A stretch of DNA of 18,966 bases, taken from JAQVOO01 sp964524755. Its GTDB lineage: Bacteria; Spirochaetota; Spirochaetia; Sphaerochaetales; Sphaerochaetaceae. Positions 1 through 6,810 of the stretch are shown in pieces. The stretch spans positions 1 through 18,966 of the forward strand of contig CAZGDR010000037.1 of the NCBI GenBank assembly GCA_964524755.1. The letters are read 5' to 3'. Position 1 is the stretch's first letter. Each line of letters starts with the position of its first letter. Under the pieces are notes generated by a model. The model did no database searches. It was not told the origin of the DNA and saw only the letters and a program-made list of their open reading frames with translations. The translations under genes were made by a program, and so were the position numbers.

Positions 1-272
1 TTGGTCTCTATCCTCAGAAAGGATCTTTGGAAGTGGGAAGTGATGCTGATATCATTATTTTTGACCCAGAGCACCTTTGGACGCTCTCTGCTGAAACCCT
101 CTACAGTGCTGCTGGCTATACCCCTTATGAGGGCTTTAAAGTGGCCGGGAAGGCTGTAATGACGTATCTGCGGGGCAGGTTAATTATGGGCGATGATGTC
201 TATTTAGGGAAACCCGGGGCGGGGAAATTTATTCAAGCAGGAGTTTCACAAACCTATCAGGGTTTTAAATGA
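1..272 (+). CDS. Amidohydrolase (dihydropyrimidinase/dihydroorotase-like), C-terminal fragment
   Basis: This is the last 89 or so residues of a gene that begins before the window; the open frame runs from base 3 to the TGA at 270-272. The fragment starts GLYPQKGSLEVGSDADI, the typical end of the cyclic amidohydrolase fold (G-x-I-x-x-G-x-D-A-D-I-[IV]-[IV]-[FW]-D-P), where the chain leaves the TIM barrel for the C-terminal beta-sandwich. A T-P-Y-E-G-F motif and a terminal G-K-P-G-A-G-K-F-I segment follow, both common in dihydropyrimidinase, D-hydantoinase and related dihydroorotase-like enzymes that open cyclic ureides or amides. The metal-binding residues lie outside the window, so substrate cannot be decided. 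The stop codon abuts the stop of the convergent SDR gene with no spacer. Confidence 0.75.
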   Translation, partial: GLYPQKGSLEVGSDADIIIFDPEHLWTLSAETLYSAAGYTPYEGFKVAGKAVMTYLRGRLIMGDDVYLGKPGAGKFIQAGVSQTYQGFK

Positions 273-1103
273 TCACAGATACATCCGACTGATAATCCAA
301 GAAGTGAGTCGGTCGGGGAGTAACCGTTTAATTACCATTAAAGCTTTGTAAGCAGTGCCTACTACTTTTCGAGGGGGAGGGTTCTTTGCGGTTGCTACTT
401 GATAGACTACCTGAGCTACTCTCTCTGGTGGGTAACCTTTCTGTTCGTCATGTTCCATCTTAGCTACCGACTTATGAGCCTGTGCAGTATAAGGAGAACC
501 TTCAGGGATGGTCATGCTACGTTTGGCCGTAAATGGTGTTTGTGTATCACCTGCTTCTACGATAGTGGCCCTGATACCGTGGGTTTTTCCTTCAATAGAC
601 AGCGCTTCAATATAAGCTTCAAGAGCAAACTTCGTTGCACTATAATGACTTTGGAAGGGGATACTGATTCTACCTGCAATAGATCCAAGGACCACTACCA
701 TCGCATTCCCGCGGTCGCGCATACGCGGAAGCAGGTGATAATTCACCCGTAATACTCCAAAATAGTTAGTTTCAAATTGGCGATAAACTTCTTCCAGCGG
801 AGTGTCTTCCGCTGCTCCTGCAATTCCAAAGCCGGCGCAATGAATCACCGTTCCAAAGCCATCTCCGGTTATTGCTAGGGCTTCCTGCCACAGTTGAAAG
901 ATGCTAGTTTCAACGGAATGATCGTCAGTGACATCCATGGAAGAGAGGCGGGCGTTAGAAGGCAGTTCAAGCAGAGACTTTCCAGAACGGGAGACTCCCC
1001 ACACCTGGTATCCCTTTTGAGCAAAAAGTTGTAGGCAGGAGAGTCCAATTCCGGAAGAGGCTCCAGTTATAAGTACATTACGACCATACGTATGTTGATC
1101 CAT
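273..1103 (-). CDS. Classical short-chain dehydrogenase/reductase (SDR)
   Basis: A 276-residue protein with a Rossmann fold and the classical SDR signature. It has a TGASSGIG cofactor loop at residues 13-20, an H-C-A-G in place of the usual N-N-A-G at about 88-91, structural N113, catalytic S141, and Y154-x3-K158 in YSATK. The usual P-G after strand 6 is replaced by E-A-G. A C-terminal extension of about 40 residues, rich in basic and hydrophobic residues, resembles membrane-associated SDRs of the 11-beta-hydroxysteroid dehydrogenase or acylglycerone-phosphate reductase type; substrate is unknown. The start lies 3 bases after the mscL stop on the same strand with only a weak A/G-rich ribosome binding site, so it is probably expressed from the mscL promoter by coupled translation. 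It should not be taken for FabG, which is present separately at 12376. Confidence 0.85.
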   Translation of the reverse strand: MDQHTYGRNVLITGASSGIGLSCLQLFAQKGYQVWGVSRSGKSLLELPSNARLSSMDVTDDHSVETSIFQLWQEALAITGDGFGTVIHCAGFGIAGAAEDTPLEEVYRQFETNYFGVLRVNYHLLPRMRDRGNAMVVVLGSIAGRISIPFQSHYSATKFALEAYIEALSIEGKTHGIRATIVEAGDTQTPFTAKRSMTIPEGSPYTAQAHKSVAKMEHDEQKGYPPERVAQVVYQVATAKNPPPRKVVGTAYKALMVIKRLLPDRLTSWIISRMYL

Positions 1104-1106
1104 AGG

Positions 1107-1538
1107 TTATTTTTTCTTTTCTAATAAGTTTCTGATTTCAGTGAGTAAAACAATATCTGCGGGTACAACAGGTTCTACTTTTGGGGGAGGAGTTACTTCT
1201 TCTTTTTTCTTTTTTACATGGAATTTATTAATGCTACGAACAAGAATGAAAACAACTAGAGCAATAAGTAAGAAGTCGACTATGGCTTGGATAAATACAC
1301 CGTAGGTCATAATCAATTCTGGCTGGGTTACGGTCTCTTTGCGTAACACTAGTTTTAAGTTGGTAAAATCAATTCCACCAAGTACTAATCCAACAATGGG
1401 CATAATGATGTTATTCACCAGTGATTTTACAATAGCAGTGAATGCAGTTCCAATTATGATACCAACAGCAAGATCCATTACGCTTCCGCGTGAAATGAAT
1501 TCTTTGAATTCTTTGATAAAGCCACTATTTTTTGCCAT
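1107..1538 (-). CDS. mscL: Large-conductance mechanosensitive channel MscL
   Basis: A 143-residue inner-membrane channel that opens under membrane tension to release solutes after osmotic downshock; it acts as a homopentamer. The frame is open further upstream, but the start at 1538 (MAKNSGFIKEFKEFISRG) matches the family N-terminus and is preceded by AAGGAGAT at good spacing. TM1 spans about residues 15-45, including the conserved pore stretch D-L-A-V-G-I-I-I-G-x-A-F and the N-N-I-I-M-P motif. A periplasmic loop covers about 46-74 and TM2 about 75-103. A basic K-K-K-K-E-E linker then leads to the C-terminal amphipathic helix that bundles in the pentamer (I-V-L-L-T-E-I-R-N-L-L). Length is normal for the family. 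It is the first gene of a two-gene unit with the downstream SDR. Confidence 0.96.
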   Translation of the reverse strand: MAKNSGFIKEFKEFISRGSVMDLAVGIIIGTAFTAIVKSLVNNIIMPIVGLVLGGIDFTNLKLVLRKETVTQPELIMTYGVFIQAIVDFLLIALVVFILVRSINKFHVKKKKEEVTPPPKVEPVVPADIVLLTEIRNLLEKKK

Positions 1539-1565
1539 AGTAAATCTCCTTCTCCGTATTGATAA

Positions 1566-1574
1566 ATAATACCA
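1566..1574 (-). promoter_or_regulatory. Candidate extended -10 element for mscL
   Basis: Read on the minus strand the sequence is TGGTATTAT: an extended -10 (TG, one base, TATTAT, five of six to consensus) with a predicted start about 20 bases before the mscL ATG at 1538. No good -35 box is visible 17 bases upstream, as is usual for extended -10 promoters. Assigned by eye only. Confidence 0.35.
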
Positions 1575-1627
1575 TATCTTTAACACAGGCGTATAGACTC
1601 TTAGATTTTGGATAGATAAGCTCATGT

Positions 1628-1640
1628 TTACATAATGTAA
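1628..1640. repeat. Short perfect dyad TTACAT-A-ATGTAA in the mscL/trpS divergent region
   Basis: Two perfect 6-bp half-sites are separated by one base, in the 176-base region between the divergent mscL and trpS genes. The position, about 40 bases upstream of the candidate trpS -10, would suit a regulator site, but a 13-base AT-rich dyad can also arise by chance. No second copy was noticed in the window. Confidence 0.25.
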
Positions 1641-1677
1641 GTATATGCACCACTTTCTTCTCTGTGTGGATTTGTTG

Positions 1678-1683
1678 TATACT
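1678..1683 (+). promoter_or_regulatory. Candidate -10 box for trpS
   Basis: TATACT (five of six to TATAAT) would give a start near 1690 and a leader of about 25 bases that contains the GAGGAGAG ribosome binding site before the ATG at 1715. The -35 region (TTTCTT at 1654-1659, 18-base spacer) is poor. An alternative TTGTTG-17-TATAGA pair (1672-1700) would start too close to the ATG to leave a ribosome binding site. No T-box or Trp-codon leader peptide was seen. Confidence 0.3.
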
Positions 1684-1714
1684 TGCTTCAATTGTATAGA
1701 GAGGAGAGAGTGTA

Positions 1715-2365
1715 ATGGATCAACCGAAGAAACGAATATTAACTGGAGATAGGACTACAGGAAGATTNNNNNNNNNNNNNNNNNNNNNNNNNNNNNNNNN
1801 NNNNNNNNNNNNNNNNNNNNNNNNNNNNNNNNNNNNNNNNNNNNNNNNNNNNNNNNNNNNNNNNNNNCGCAAGTTCAACAAAATGTATGATACCAACATT
1901 AGAGTGCCCGCGATCAAATTGAGTGCGACCCCTCGTTTGGCTGGGTTGGATGGGAATGCCAAAATGGGCAAGAGCCTAGGCAATGCAATTTATCTTTCTG
2001 ATTCCCCTGAAGAAGTTGAAGCAAAGGTACGTCGAGCAGTAACTGACCCAGCCCGTGTTACTCGAGATATCCCTGGAAATCCTGAGATTTGTAATGTAGC
2101 TAAGTACCATAAGATATTTACTCCAGATCGCTATGAAGAGCTTGCTGAACAATGTCGCACGGCTAAAATTGGATGTGTTGAGTGTAAGAGAATTTTAGTT
2201 GAAAGCATAAATAATTTACTCGAGCCTATGCGAGAGAAGCGGGCCTACTATGAAGCGCATATGGATGAAGTAAGAGACATTATTATAAGTGGAAGCCGAA
2301 AAGCGAGTGAAATCGGCGATGCTCAAGTCGCGCTTATGCGCGAAGCGATGCATCTTGCGCTCTAA
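1715..2365 (+). CDS. trpS: Tryptophan--tRNA ligase (TrpRS), interrupted by an assembly gap
   Basis: Cytoplasmic class I aminoacyl-tRNA synthetase that charges tRNA-Trp. The first 17 residues end in K-R-I-L-T-G-D-R-T-T-G-R, the strand preceding the HIGH motif; HIGH itself falls in the N run. After the gap the C-terminal part of the Rossmann catalytic domain carries the KMSKS-equivalent D-G-N-A-K-M-G-K-S-L-G-N. The helical anticodon-binding domain follows, ending in A-L-M-R-E-A-M. KMGKS sits near residue 85 as assembled, whereas the family has it near residue 195. The true gene is therefore about 110 residues longer, and the 100-base gap is a placeholder rather than a measured size. The start is supported by GAGGAGAG six bases upstream. 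First gene of the run trpS-azlC-azlD-DUF4954-hypothetical. Confidence 0.92.
   Translation: MDQPKKRILTGDRTTGRXXXXXXXXXXXXXXXXXXXXXXXXXXXXXXXXXXRKFNKMYDTNIRVPAIKLSATPRLAGLDGNAKMGKSLGNAIYLSDSPEEVEAKVRRAVTDPARVTRDIPGNPEICNVAKYHKIFTPDRYEELAEQCRTAKIGCVECKRILVESINNLLEPMREKRAYYEAHMDEVRDIIISGSRKASEIGDAQVALMREAMHLAL
1768..1867. other. Assembly gap of exactly 100 N inside trpS
   Basis: One hundred consecutive N. The flanking coding sequence is in frame across it, but comparison with normal TrpRS length (about 330 residues) implies roughly 420-430 bases are really missing here. Confidence 0.95.
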
Positions 2366-2391
2366 TTGTCATGCTCTGCTAAGGAATATTC

Positions 2392-3084
2392 ATGTCTAAC
2401 CGGGCCATTATAAAACAAGCCTTTTTGCGCACAATCCCAGTCATGATGGGCTATGTAGTGCTTGGTGTTGCCTTTGGCTTGCTATTGCAAAATGCGGGGT
2501 ATCATTGGGTGTGGGCTCTCGGTATCAGTCTCTTTGTTTTTGCCGGTTCTATGCAATTTGTTTTAGTAGGACTGCTTGTGCAACAAGCTTCTTTAACAAC
2601 CGTTGCCATAACAACACTCTTAGTCAATTCTCGCCATCTGTTCTATGGGTTATCATTTATTGAGAAATTTAAAAGAATGGGGAAACGAGGACTCTATATG
2701 ATATTTGCATTAACCGATGAAACGTATGCTCTCTTGTGCGGGGTCGGAGAGGTGGGGTCAGATGAAGGGCGGGATAAGCTCGCTTGGTGGATCGCAATTC
2801 TCGATCAAAGTTATTGGGTGATCGGGTCGACGCTCGGTGCAGTGCTTGGTTCATTTATCACCTTTAACATTACGGGAATAGATTTTGCGATGACGGCTTT
2901 GTTTACCGTTATTGTGGTTGAGCAATGGCTGAATAGCAAAAGCCATTTACCCGCAATAATTGGGTTTGTCTGTGCTGTTTTGTCACTCGTTTGGTTGGGA
3001 CCAGCGCAGTTCCTTTTACCTGCTCTCATCGTAACTGTGATGATTCTACTAGTCATGCGTAATGTCTTGGAGCCACAAGTATGA
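2392..3084 (+). CDS. azlC: AzlC-family branched-chain amino acid exporter, large subunit
   Basis: A 230-residue polytopic membrane protein with the AzlC signatures F-A-G-S-M-Q-F (about residues 50-56), N-S-R-H-L-F-Y-G-L-S (about 79-88) and T-D-E-T-Y-A-L-L (about 108-115). Members pair with a small AzlD subunit to export branched-chain amino acids or their analogues, as in Bacillus 4-azaleucine resistance and the Corynebacterium BrnFE system. Substrate specificity cannot be told from sequence. AAGGA lies six bases before the ATG, and the gene starts 26 bases after trpS, so co-transcription is likely. It overlaps azlD by the four bases ATGA, the usual arrangement for the two subunits. Confidence 0.93.
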   Translation: MSNRAIIKQAFLRTIPVMMGYVVLGVAFGLLLQNAGYHWVWALGISLFVFAGSMQFVLVGLLVQQASLTTVAITTLLVNSRHLFYGLSFIEKFKRMGKRGLYMIFALTDETYALLCGVGEVGSDEGRDKLAWWIAILDQSYWVIGSTLGAVLGSFITFNITGIDFAMTALFTVIVVEQWLNSKSHLPAIIGFVCAVLSLVWLGPAQFLLPALIVTVMILLVMRNVLEPQV

Positions 3085-3419
3085 ACGGAGTACATTCAGT
3101 ATTGATTGTCATTGTGACTGTCGTTTGTACACTCATAACCCGGGCGACTCCTTTTCTTCTGTTTGGCAATAAAAAACGGAAAGTTCCTCAAGCGGTATTG
3201 TATATAGGGGAGGTCTTACCGGCGGCTGTGATGGCTACGTTGCTAATCTACAGTGTCAAACATGTCTCTTTTACAACCCATTACTCCGATTGGGTATATG
3301 AAATTGTTGGAGTTTTGGTAACCGCCCTTATTCACATAAAATGGCGTAATACTCTCCTCAGTATTGGTGTGGGAACGGTTATGTATATGGTCTTAACTCA
3401 AGGCCTCTTGTTTTCTTAA
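3081..3419 (+). CDS. azlD: AzlD-family branched-chain amino acid exporter, small subunit
   Basis: A 112-residue membrane protein with about four hydrophobic segments. The family motif I-T-R-A-T-P-F-L-L-F appears at about residues 16-25 and V-L-Y-I-G-E-V-L-P-A-A-V-M-A at about 39-52. It is the partner of AzlC, and its ATG overlaps the azlC stop in ATGA, which keeps the two subunits at matched levels. Length is normal for AzlD (about 100-110 residues). The next gene begins within 10-40 bases with no terminator between, so transcription probably continues into it. Confidence 0.93.
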   Translation: MNGVHSVLIVIVTVVCTLITRATPFLLFGNKKRKVPQAVLYIGEVLPAAVMATLLIYSVKHVSFTTHYSDWVYEIVGVLVTALIHIKWRNTLLSIGVGTVMYMVLTQGLLFS

Positions 3420-3459
3420 AACTTGCGTAGTGGGCGTTGAACGTGTATGCTGTGTCACT

Positions 3460-5685
3460 ATGAGAAGAAAACCAATTACAGAATATGGCTATGACTTTAT
3501 CCCCAGTGAATATATACCAGCCGGTAAAGATGAGTATTATCTAAGAAACCAGCAAATTGCTGACTGGGGTGCTGTTTGGAGACCTTTAACAGTTGAAGAA
3601 CAAACCCAGTTAGAGTCTCAAGGGAACTGTAGTCCAAACTGGCAGGATGTATGGGTGGAAGACCCCATCGACTTAACCCTTATTCGTAATAGTAATTTTC
3701 ATGGATTAGTTCGGATTGGGTCCATGGCCCCCTATACCATCAGTCATCATGATTTTACTCTGCCTGAGGGAATTCGTGACAGTCATATTATTTCCTGTGA
3801 CATTGGTCGCCATAGCGCCATTCACCGATGTAGCTATATTTCCCATTTTATAATTGGGGAACAATGCATTCTTAGTGAAATCGATGAACTGGATACAACC
3901 AACCATGCCAAATTTGGTAATGGCGTGGTGAAGGATGGAGAAGAGGAATCTGTCCGTATCTGGCTTAATATTATGAATGAAGAGGAGACGCGTTCTGTGC
4001 TTCCTTTTGAATCTATGCGTTGTGGGGATGCTTGGTTATGGGGAACCTATCGCGATAAACATGTACTCCTAGAGCGGTTGGTTGAATTAACCGAACAAGA
4101 GTGTGATTCAGCGTTAGGGCGATATGCTGAAGTAGGTCCATTTTCAGTTATTAAATCGTGCCGGATTATTAAAGATGTTCAGTTTGGTCCACATGTCTAT
4201 GTCAAAGGGGCCAATAAACTAAAGAACCTGACGGTTCGTTCGCACGCATCCAGCCCAACCCAAATCGGCGAGGGGGTTGAACTTGTTAATGGTATCATTG
4301 GATATGGGTGCCGTATTTTTTATGGGGTTAAAGCTGTCCGTTTTGTGATGGGGAATAACAGTAACCTCAAATATGGTGCTCGATTACTTAACTCTGTCCT
4401 CGGTGATAATTCTACCATTAGTTGCTGCGAAGTATTGAATGCACTGGTTTTCCCTTTTCATGAACAACACCATAATAACTCTTTCCTGATTGCCGCCTTG
4501 ATCATGGGGCAATCGAACATGGCGGCTGGAGCAAACCTTGGTTCGAATCACAATACGCGAGGAAAAGATGGTGAATTGCACGCGGGGCGGGGATTTTGGC
4601 CCGCTTTATCGAGTTCTCTCAAATTCAACTGTGTCTTTGCCTCGTATACGTTAATCATGAAAGGTGATTATCCCCATGAATTACAGGTACCAATTCCCTT
4701 TTCTATGATTGGGTATGCCGAAAAGACCGAACAAGTTGTTATCATGCCCGCGTATTGGTGGCTCTATAATCGATATGCGTTAGAACGGAATGGATGGAAA
4801 TACAGAAAACGTGATAAACGGGTCTTTGTTGGCCAGTATATAGAAGCTGATTATATAGCTCCCGATACGATAGAAGAAATTCTTGAAGGGATGGACTTGC
4901 TTTGCCTCTGGGTTGCCAAAGCAGCTGTGAAGGCCCTATTAATTGCGCCAAACTTGGCTAGTGATGAATTTGCACTTATTGAACAGGGTCGCATCTTGCT
5001 CGAAACCCATCCTGAACAAGTTGCTGAATTAACCGTCCTAGCTACTGGCGTAGAACGTTCTGCTACACCTGCATTAGTTGTGAAAGCGGCTGAAGGATAT
5101 CGAGGATATCGGGAAATGTTATTATTTGGAGCCATGAAAATTTTATTAAAGTATCTCGATGAGCATCAACTTTCGATCAGTGCATTCCAAGACGAGATTA
5201 GCGAGTGGCTCGAGGCATCACCCCTCAACCGAGAGTCAGTTGCAAGACCATTTAAAAACATGGGGGGCCAACTGGTTAGTGAGTCTCAAATATTGCGCTT
5301 AATACAAAAAATAGAGGAGAGACAGGTACATAGCTGGCAGGCTATTCATGCACAATATGACTTGTGGTGGGCAGAATATCCAAAAGTAAAAGCAATTGTC
5401 TCCTTGCAGGCCTTGCAACGTGTACTTCGTGTAGCGCGCCTGCAAAAGGAACAATGGGAGTATGTTGTCCCACAGTTCCTGCTATTGTGTGATCAGAATG
5501 TAATCGAGGTTTCACGGTCACGCCTGAAAGATTTTGAAGATCCTTTTAGAAAGATTGTCTTCCGTAATTCTGCTGAGATGGAGGCTGTTTTAGGCATTCC
5601 AGAAGAAAATTCCTTTATCAAAGAGAGCCAAAAAGAAGTGGAATGTTTAAAGGAACTGGCCCGACGCTTTGCGACTTGGCTTTGA
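3460..5685 (+). CDS. DUF4954-like hexapeptide-repeat (left-handed beta-helix) protein
   Basis: A 741-residue soluble protein of unknown function, with no signal peptide or membrane segment. I recognise it from memory as DUF4954-like, a family I associate with spirochaetes and Bacteroidetes. An N-terminal R-P-L-T-x-E-E segment at about residues 41-47 is followed by imperfect hexapeptide turns ([IV]-G-x-x-x-x) at about 80-140 and 220-365, as in GlmU/LpxA-type left-handed beta-helices. Next come a conserved-looking stretch (GANLGSNHNTRGKDGEL, about 357-373) and an alpha-helical C-terminal half. The helix suggests a nucleotidyl- or acyltransferase-like role, but no substrate can be named. Start is uncertain: ATG at 3460 was preferred to the in-frame GTG at 3430 because it is ATG; neither has a clear ribosome binding site. 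Follows azlD closely and precedes the hypothetical at 5703. Confidence 0.8.
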   Translation: MRRKPITEYGYDFIPSEYIPAGKDEYYLRNQQIADWGAVWRPLTVEEQTQLESQGNCSPNWQDVWVEDPIDLTLIRNSNFHGLVRIGSMAPYTISHHDFTLPEGIRDSHIISCDIGRHSAIHRCSYISHFIIGEQCILSEIDELDTTNHAKFGNGVVKDGEEESVRIWLNIMNEEETRSVLPFESMRCGDAWLWGTYRDKHVLLERLVELTEQECDSALGRYAEVGPFSVIKSCRIIKDVQFGPHVYVKGANKLKNLTVRSHASSPTQIGEGVELVNGIIGYGCRIFYGVKAVRFVMGNNSNLKYGARLLNSVLGDNSTISCCEVLNALVFPFHEQHHNNSFLIAALIMGQSNMAAGANLGSNHNTRGKDGELHAGRGFWPALSSSLKFNCVFASYTLIMKGDYPHELQVPIPFSMIGYAEKTEQVVIMPAYWWLYNRYALERNGWKYRKRDKRVFVGQYIEADYIAPDTIEEILEGMDLLCLWVAKAAVKALLIAPNLASDEFALIEQGRILLETHPEQVAELTVLATGVERSATPALVVKAAEGYRGYREMLLFGAMKILLKYLDEHQLSISAFQDEISEWLEASPLNRESVARPFKNMGGQLVSESQILRLIQKIEERQVHSWQAIHAQYDLWWAEYPKVKAIVSLQALQRVLRVARLQKEQWEYVVPQFLLLCDQNVIEVSRSRLKDFEDPFRKIVFRNSAEMEAVLGIPEENSFIKESQKEVECLKELARRFATWL

Positions 5686-5702
5686 TGTGTTACATTAAGG
5701 GT

Positions 5703-6809
5703 ATGAAAGAAATAGGATACACAAAGCGAAAACGTGAAATGCATCCCTCTCCTGTCTTTACCGATAAATTAATTAGGGAGAGTATGGAAACTGCCCCCTC
5801 TTTGGCGCGTGAATTGTTGCTCAATGTTGCTCTAGAAAAAAAACCTGTGACTGACTTAGTTGGTTGCCTTACTTATTATACGAAGGCCCATTTGCAAGAA
5901 TTGGCTGAAGATCATGCGGTGAAAATCCCATCTTCAATCCGAAAAGCAGGACTAGTAGAAAAACTAGCAGATTATATGGTTGGCCATTTTTCTCATCTTT
6001 TGCCATACATGCCGGCTGCCAATCTAGAATTTTTGTTGCTCTTCAAAGATCAAGCAGCAATCAAGTTAGACATAGATGCATTGCAATTTAGTGACATCTC
6101 GCATGTGCAGAATTTTGGATTTTTACATTTGTTCAAAACAAAAGATTCCTTCACGGTAGTTCTTCCGCATGAATTATTACCAGAATTGAAAGTTTTGAGC
6201 GAAGAGAGCTTCTGGAAAAAAGTAGAGCTACATCAACGGTTGGATGCTTATGCCGTGGCATTGTCAAATTTATATGGAGTTCTCGATATCGACCAATTTG
6301 CGATTGTCTGGAATCAATTCGAAATAGAGAACTTAACTCCCGCTATGATACAGGATGAGCTGGTAGAGCTTGCTAAGGTTCAGTATTACTGGTGGTTCGA
6401 CGATGAGTTGATTGTCTCTTCTTATTTTAAAACAGAAGAAGAGGTGGAGCTGTTCCTTGAGAATGTGAAACAAGTCTCCTACTATGGGCCAAGTCGTGAA
6501 GAATTATTGAAATACTTCAAGACACCATACGACGATCAATCTCCTGCCGTAAGTGCGATGATGGAATTCCTTTCGGGTTATAGATTGCCCGATGGAGAAC
6601 AGATTGAAAATCTTATGGATGAAATTTCAGATGCCTGTATCGTGGGTGATGAAATGCAAGATGTCTTTGAGCTTCTCAATGAATACGGCTTATTATTTAC
6701 AGGTACTGAAGAGATTACTCGTTTTACCGAGTTGTTTTCTCAACTGAATGAGAGTTGTCGTAAATGGGAATTGCGCGGACACTTGCCCACTGTTTTAAAG
6801 AAATCCTGA
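5703..6809 (+). CDS. Hypothetical protein with a SAP/Rho_N-like motif
   Basis: A 368-residue soluble, acidic, mostly helical protein that I do not recognise as a whole. Residues about 58-92 look like the helix-loop-helix of SAP or Rho N-terminal domains: Y-T-K-A-H-L-Q-E-L-A, then a short turn with V-K-I-P-S-S, then I-R-K-A-G-L-V-E-K-L-A. Such modules bind nucleic acid or act as protein-interaction elements. The rest (about 100-368) has no recognisable motif; it is rich in Glu, Leu and aromatic residues (for example Y-Y-W-W-F-D-D). Possible starts are ATG at 5643 and 5685 (the latter in TGATG with the upstream stop), 5703 or 5739; none has a good ribosome binding site, so 5703 is a compromise. 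It follows the DUF4954-like gene almost without a gap and its stop lies one base from the convergent accA stop. Confidence 0.6.
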   Translation: MKEIGYTKRKREMHPSPVFTDKLIRESMETAPSLARELLLNVALEKKPVTDLVGCLTYYTKAHLQELAEDHAVKIPSSIRKAGLVEKLADYMVGHFSHLLPYMPAANLEFLLLFKDQAAIKLDIDALQFSDISHVQNFGFLHLFKTKDSFTVVLPHELLPELKVLSEESFWKKVELHQRLDAYAVALSNLYGVLDIDQFAIVWNQFEIENLTPAMIQDELVELAKVQYYWWFDDELIVSSYFKTEEEVELFLENVKQVSYYGPSREELLKYFKTPYDDQSPAVSAMMEFLSGYRLPDGEQIENLMDEISDACIVGDEMQDVFELLNEYGLLFTGTEEITRFTELFSQLNESCRKWELRGHLPTVLKKS

Positions 6810-6810
6810 T

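Noticed and set aside
399..752. Plus-strand open frame of 117 codons
   Set aside because: It lies antisense inside the SDR gene, has no ribosome binding site, and the translation (Ser/Trp/Cys-rich) resembles no protein; the opposite strand carries all SDR motifs.
1539..1691. N-terminal extension of mscL to 1691
   Set aside because: The extra 51 residues do not match MscL, while ATG 1538 has a strong AAGGAG site and gives the normal N-terminus.
1672..1700. TTGTTG-17-TATAGA as trpS promoter
   Set aside because: Start would fall about eight bases before the ATG, inside the ribosome binding site; TATACT at 1678 fits better.
1539..1714. T-box or Trp-rich leader peptide controlling trpS
   Set aside because: No T-box sequence, specifier-loop structure, terminator or short frame with Trp codons is visible in the 176 bases.
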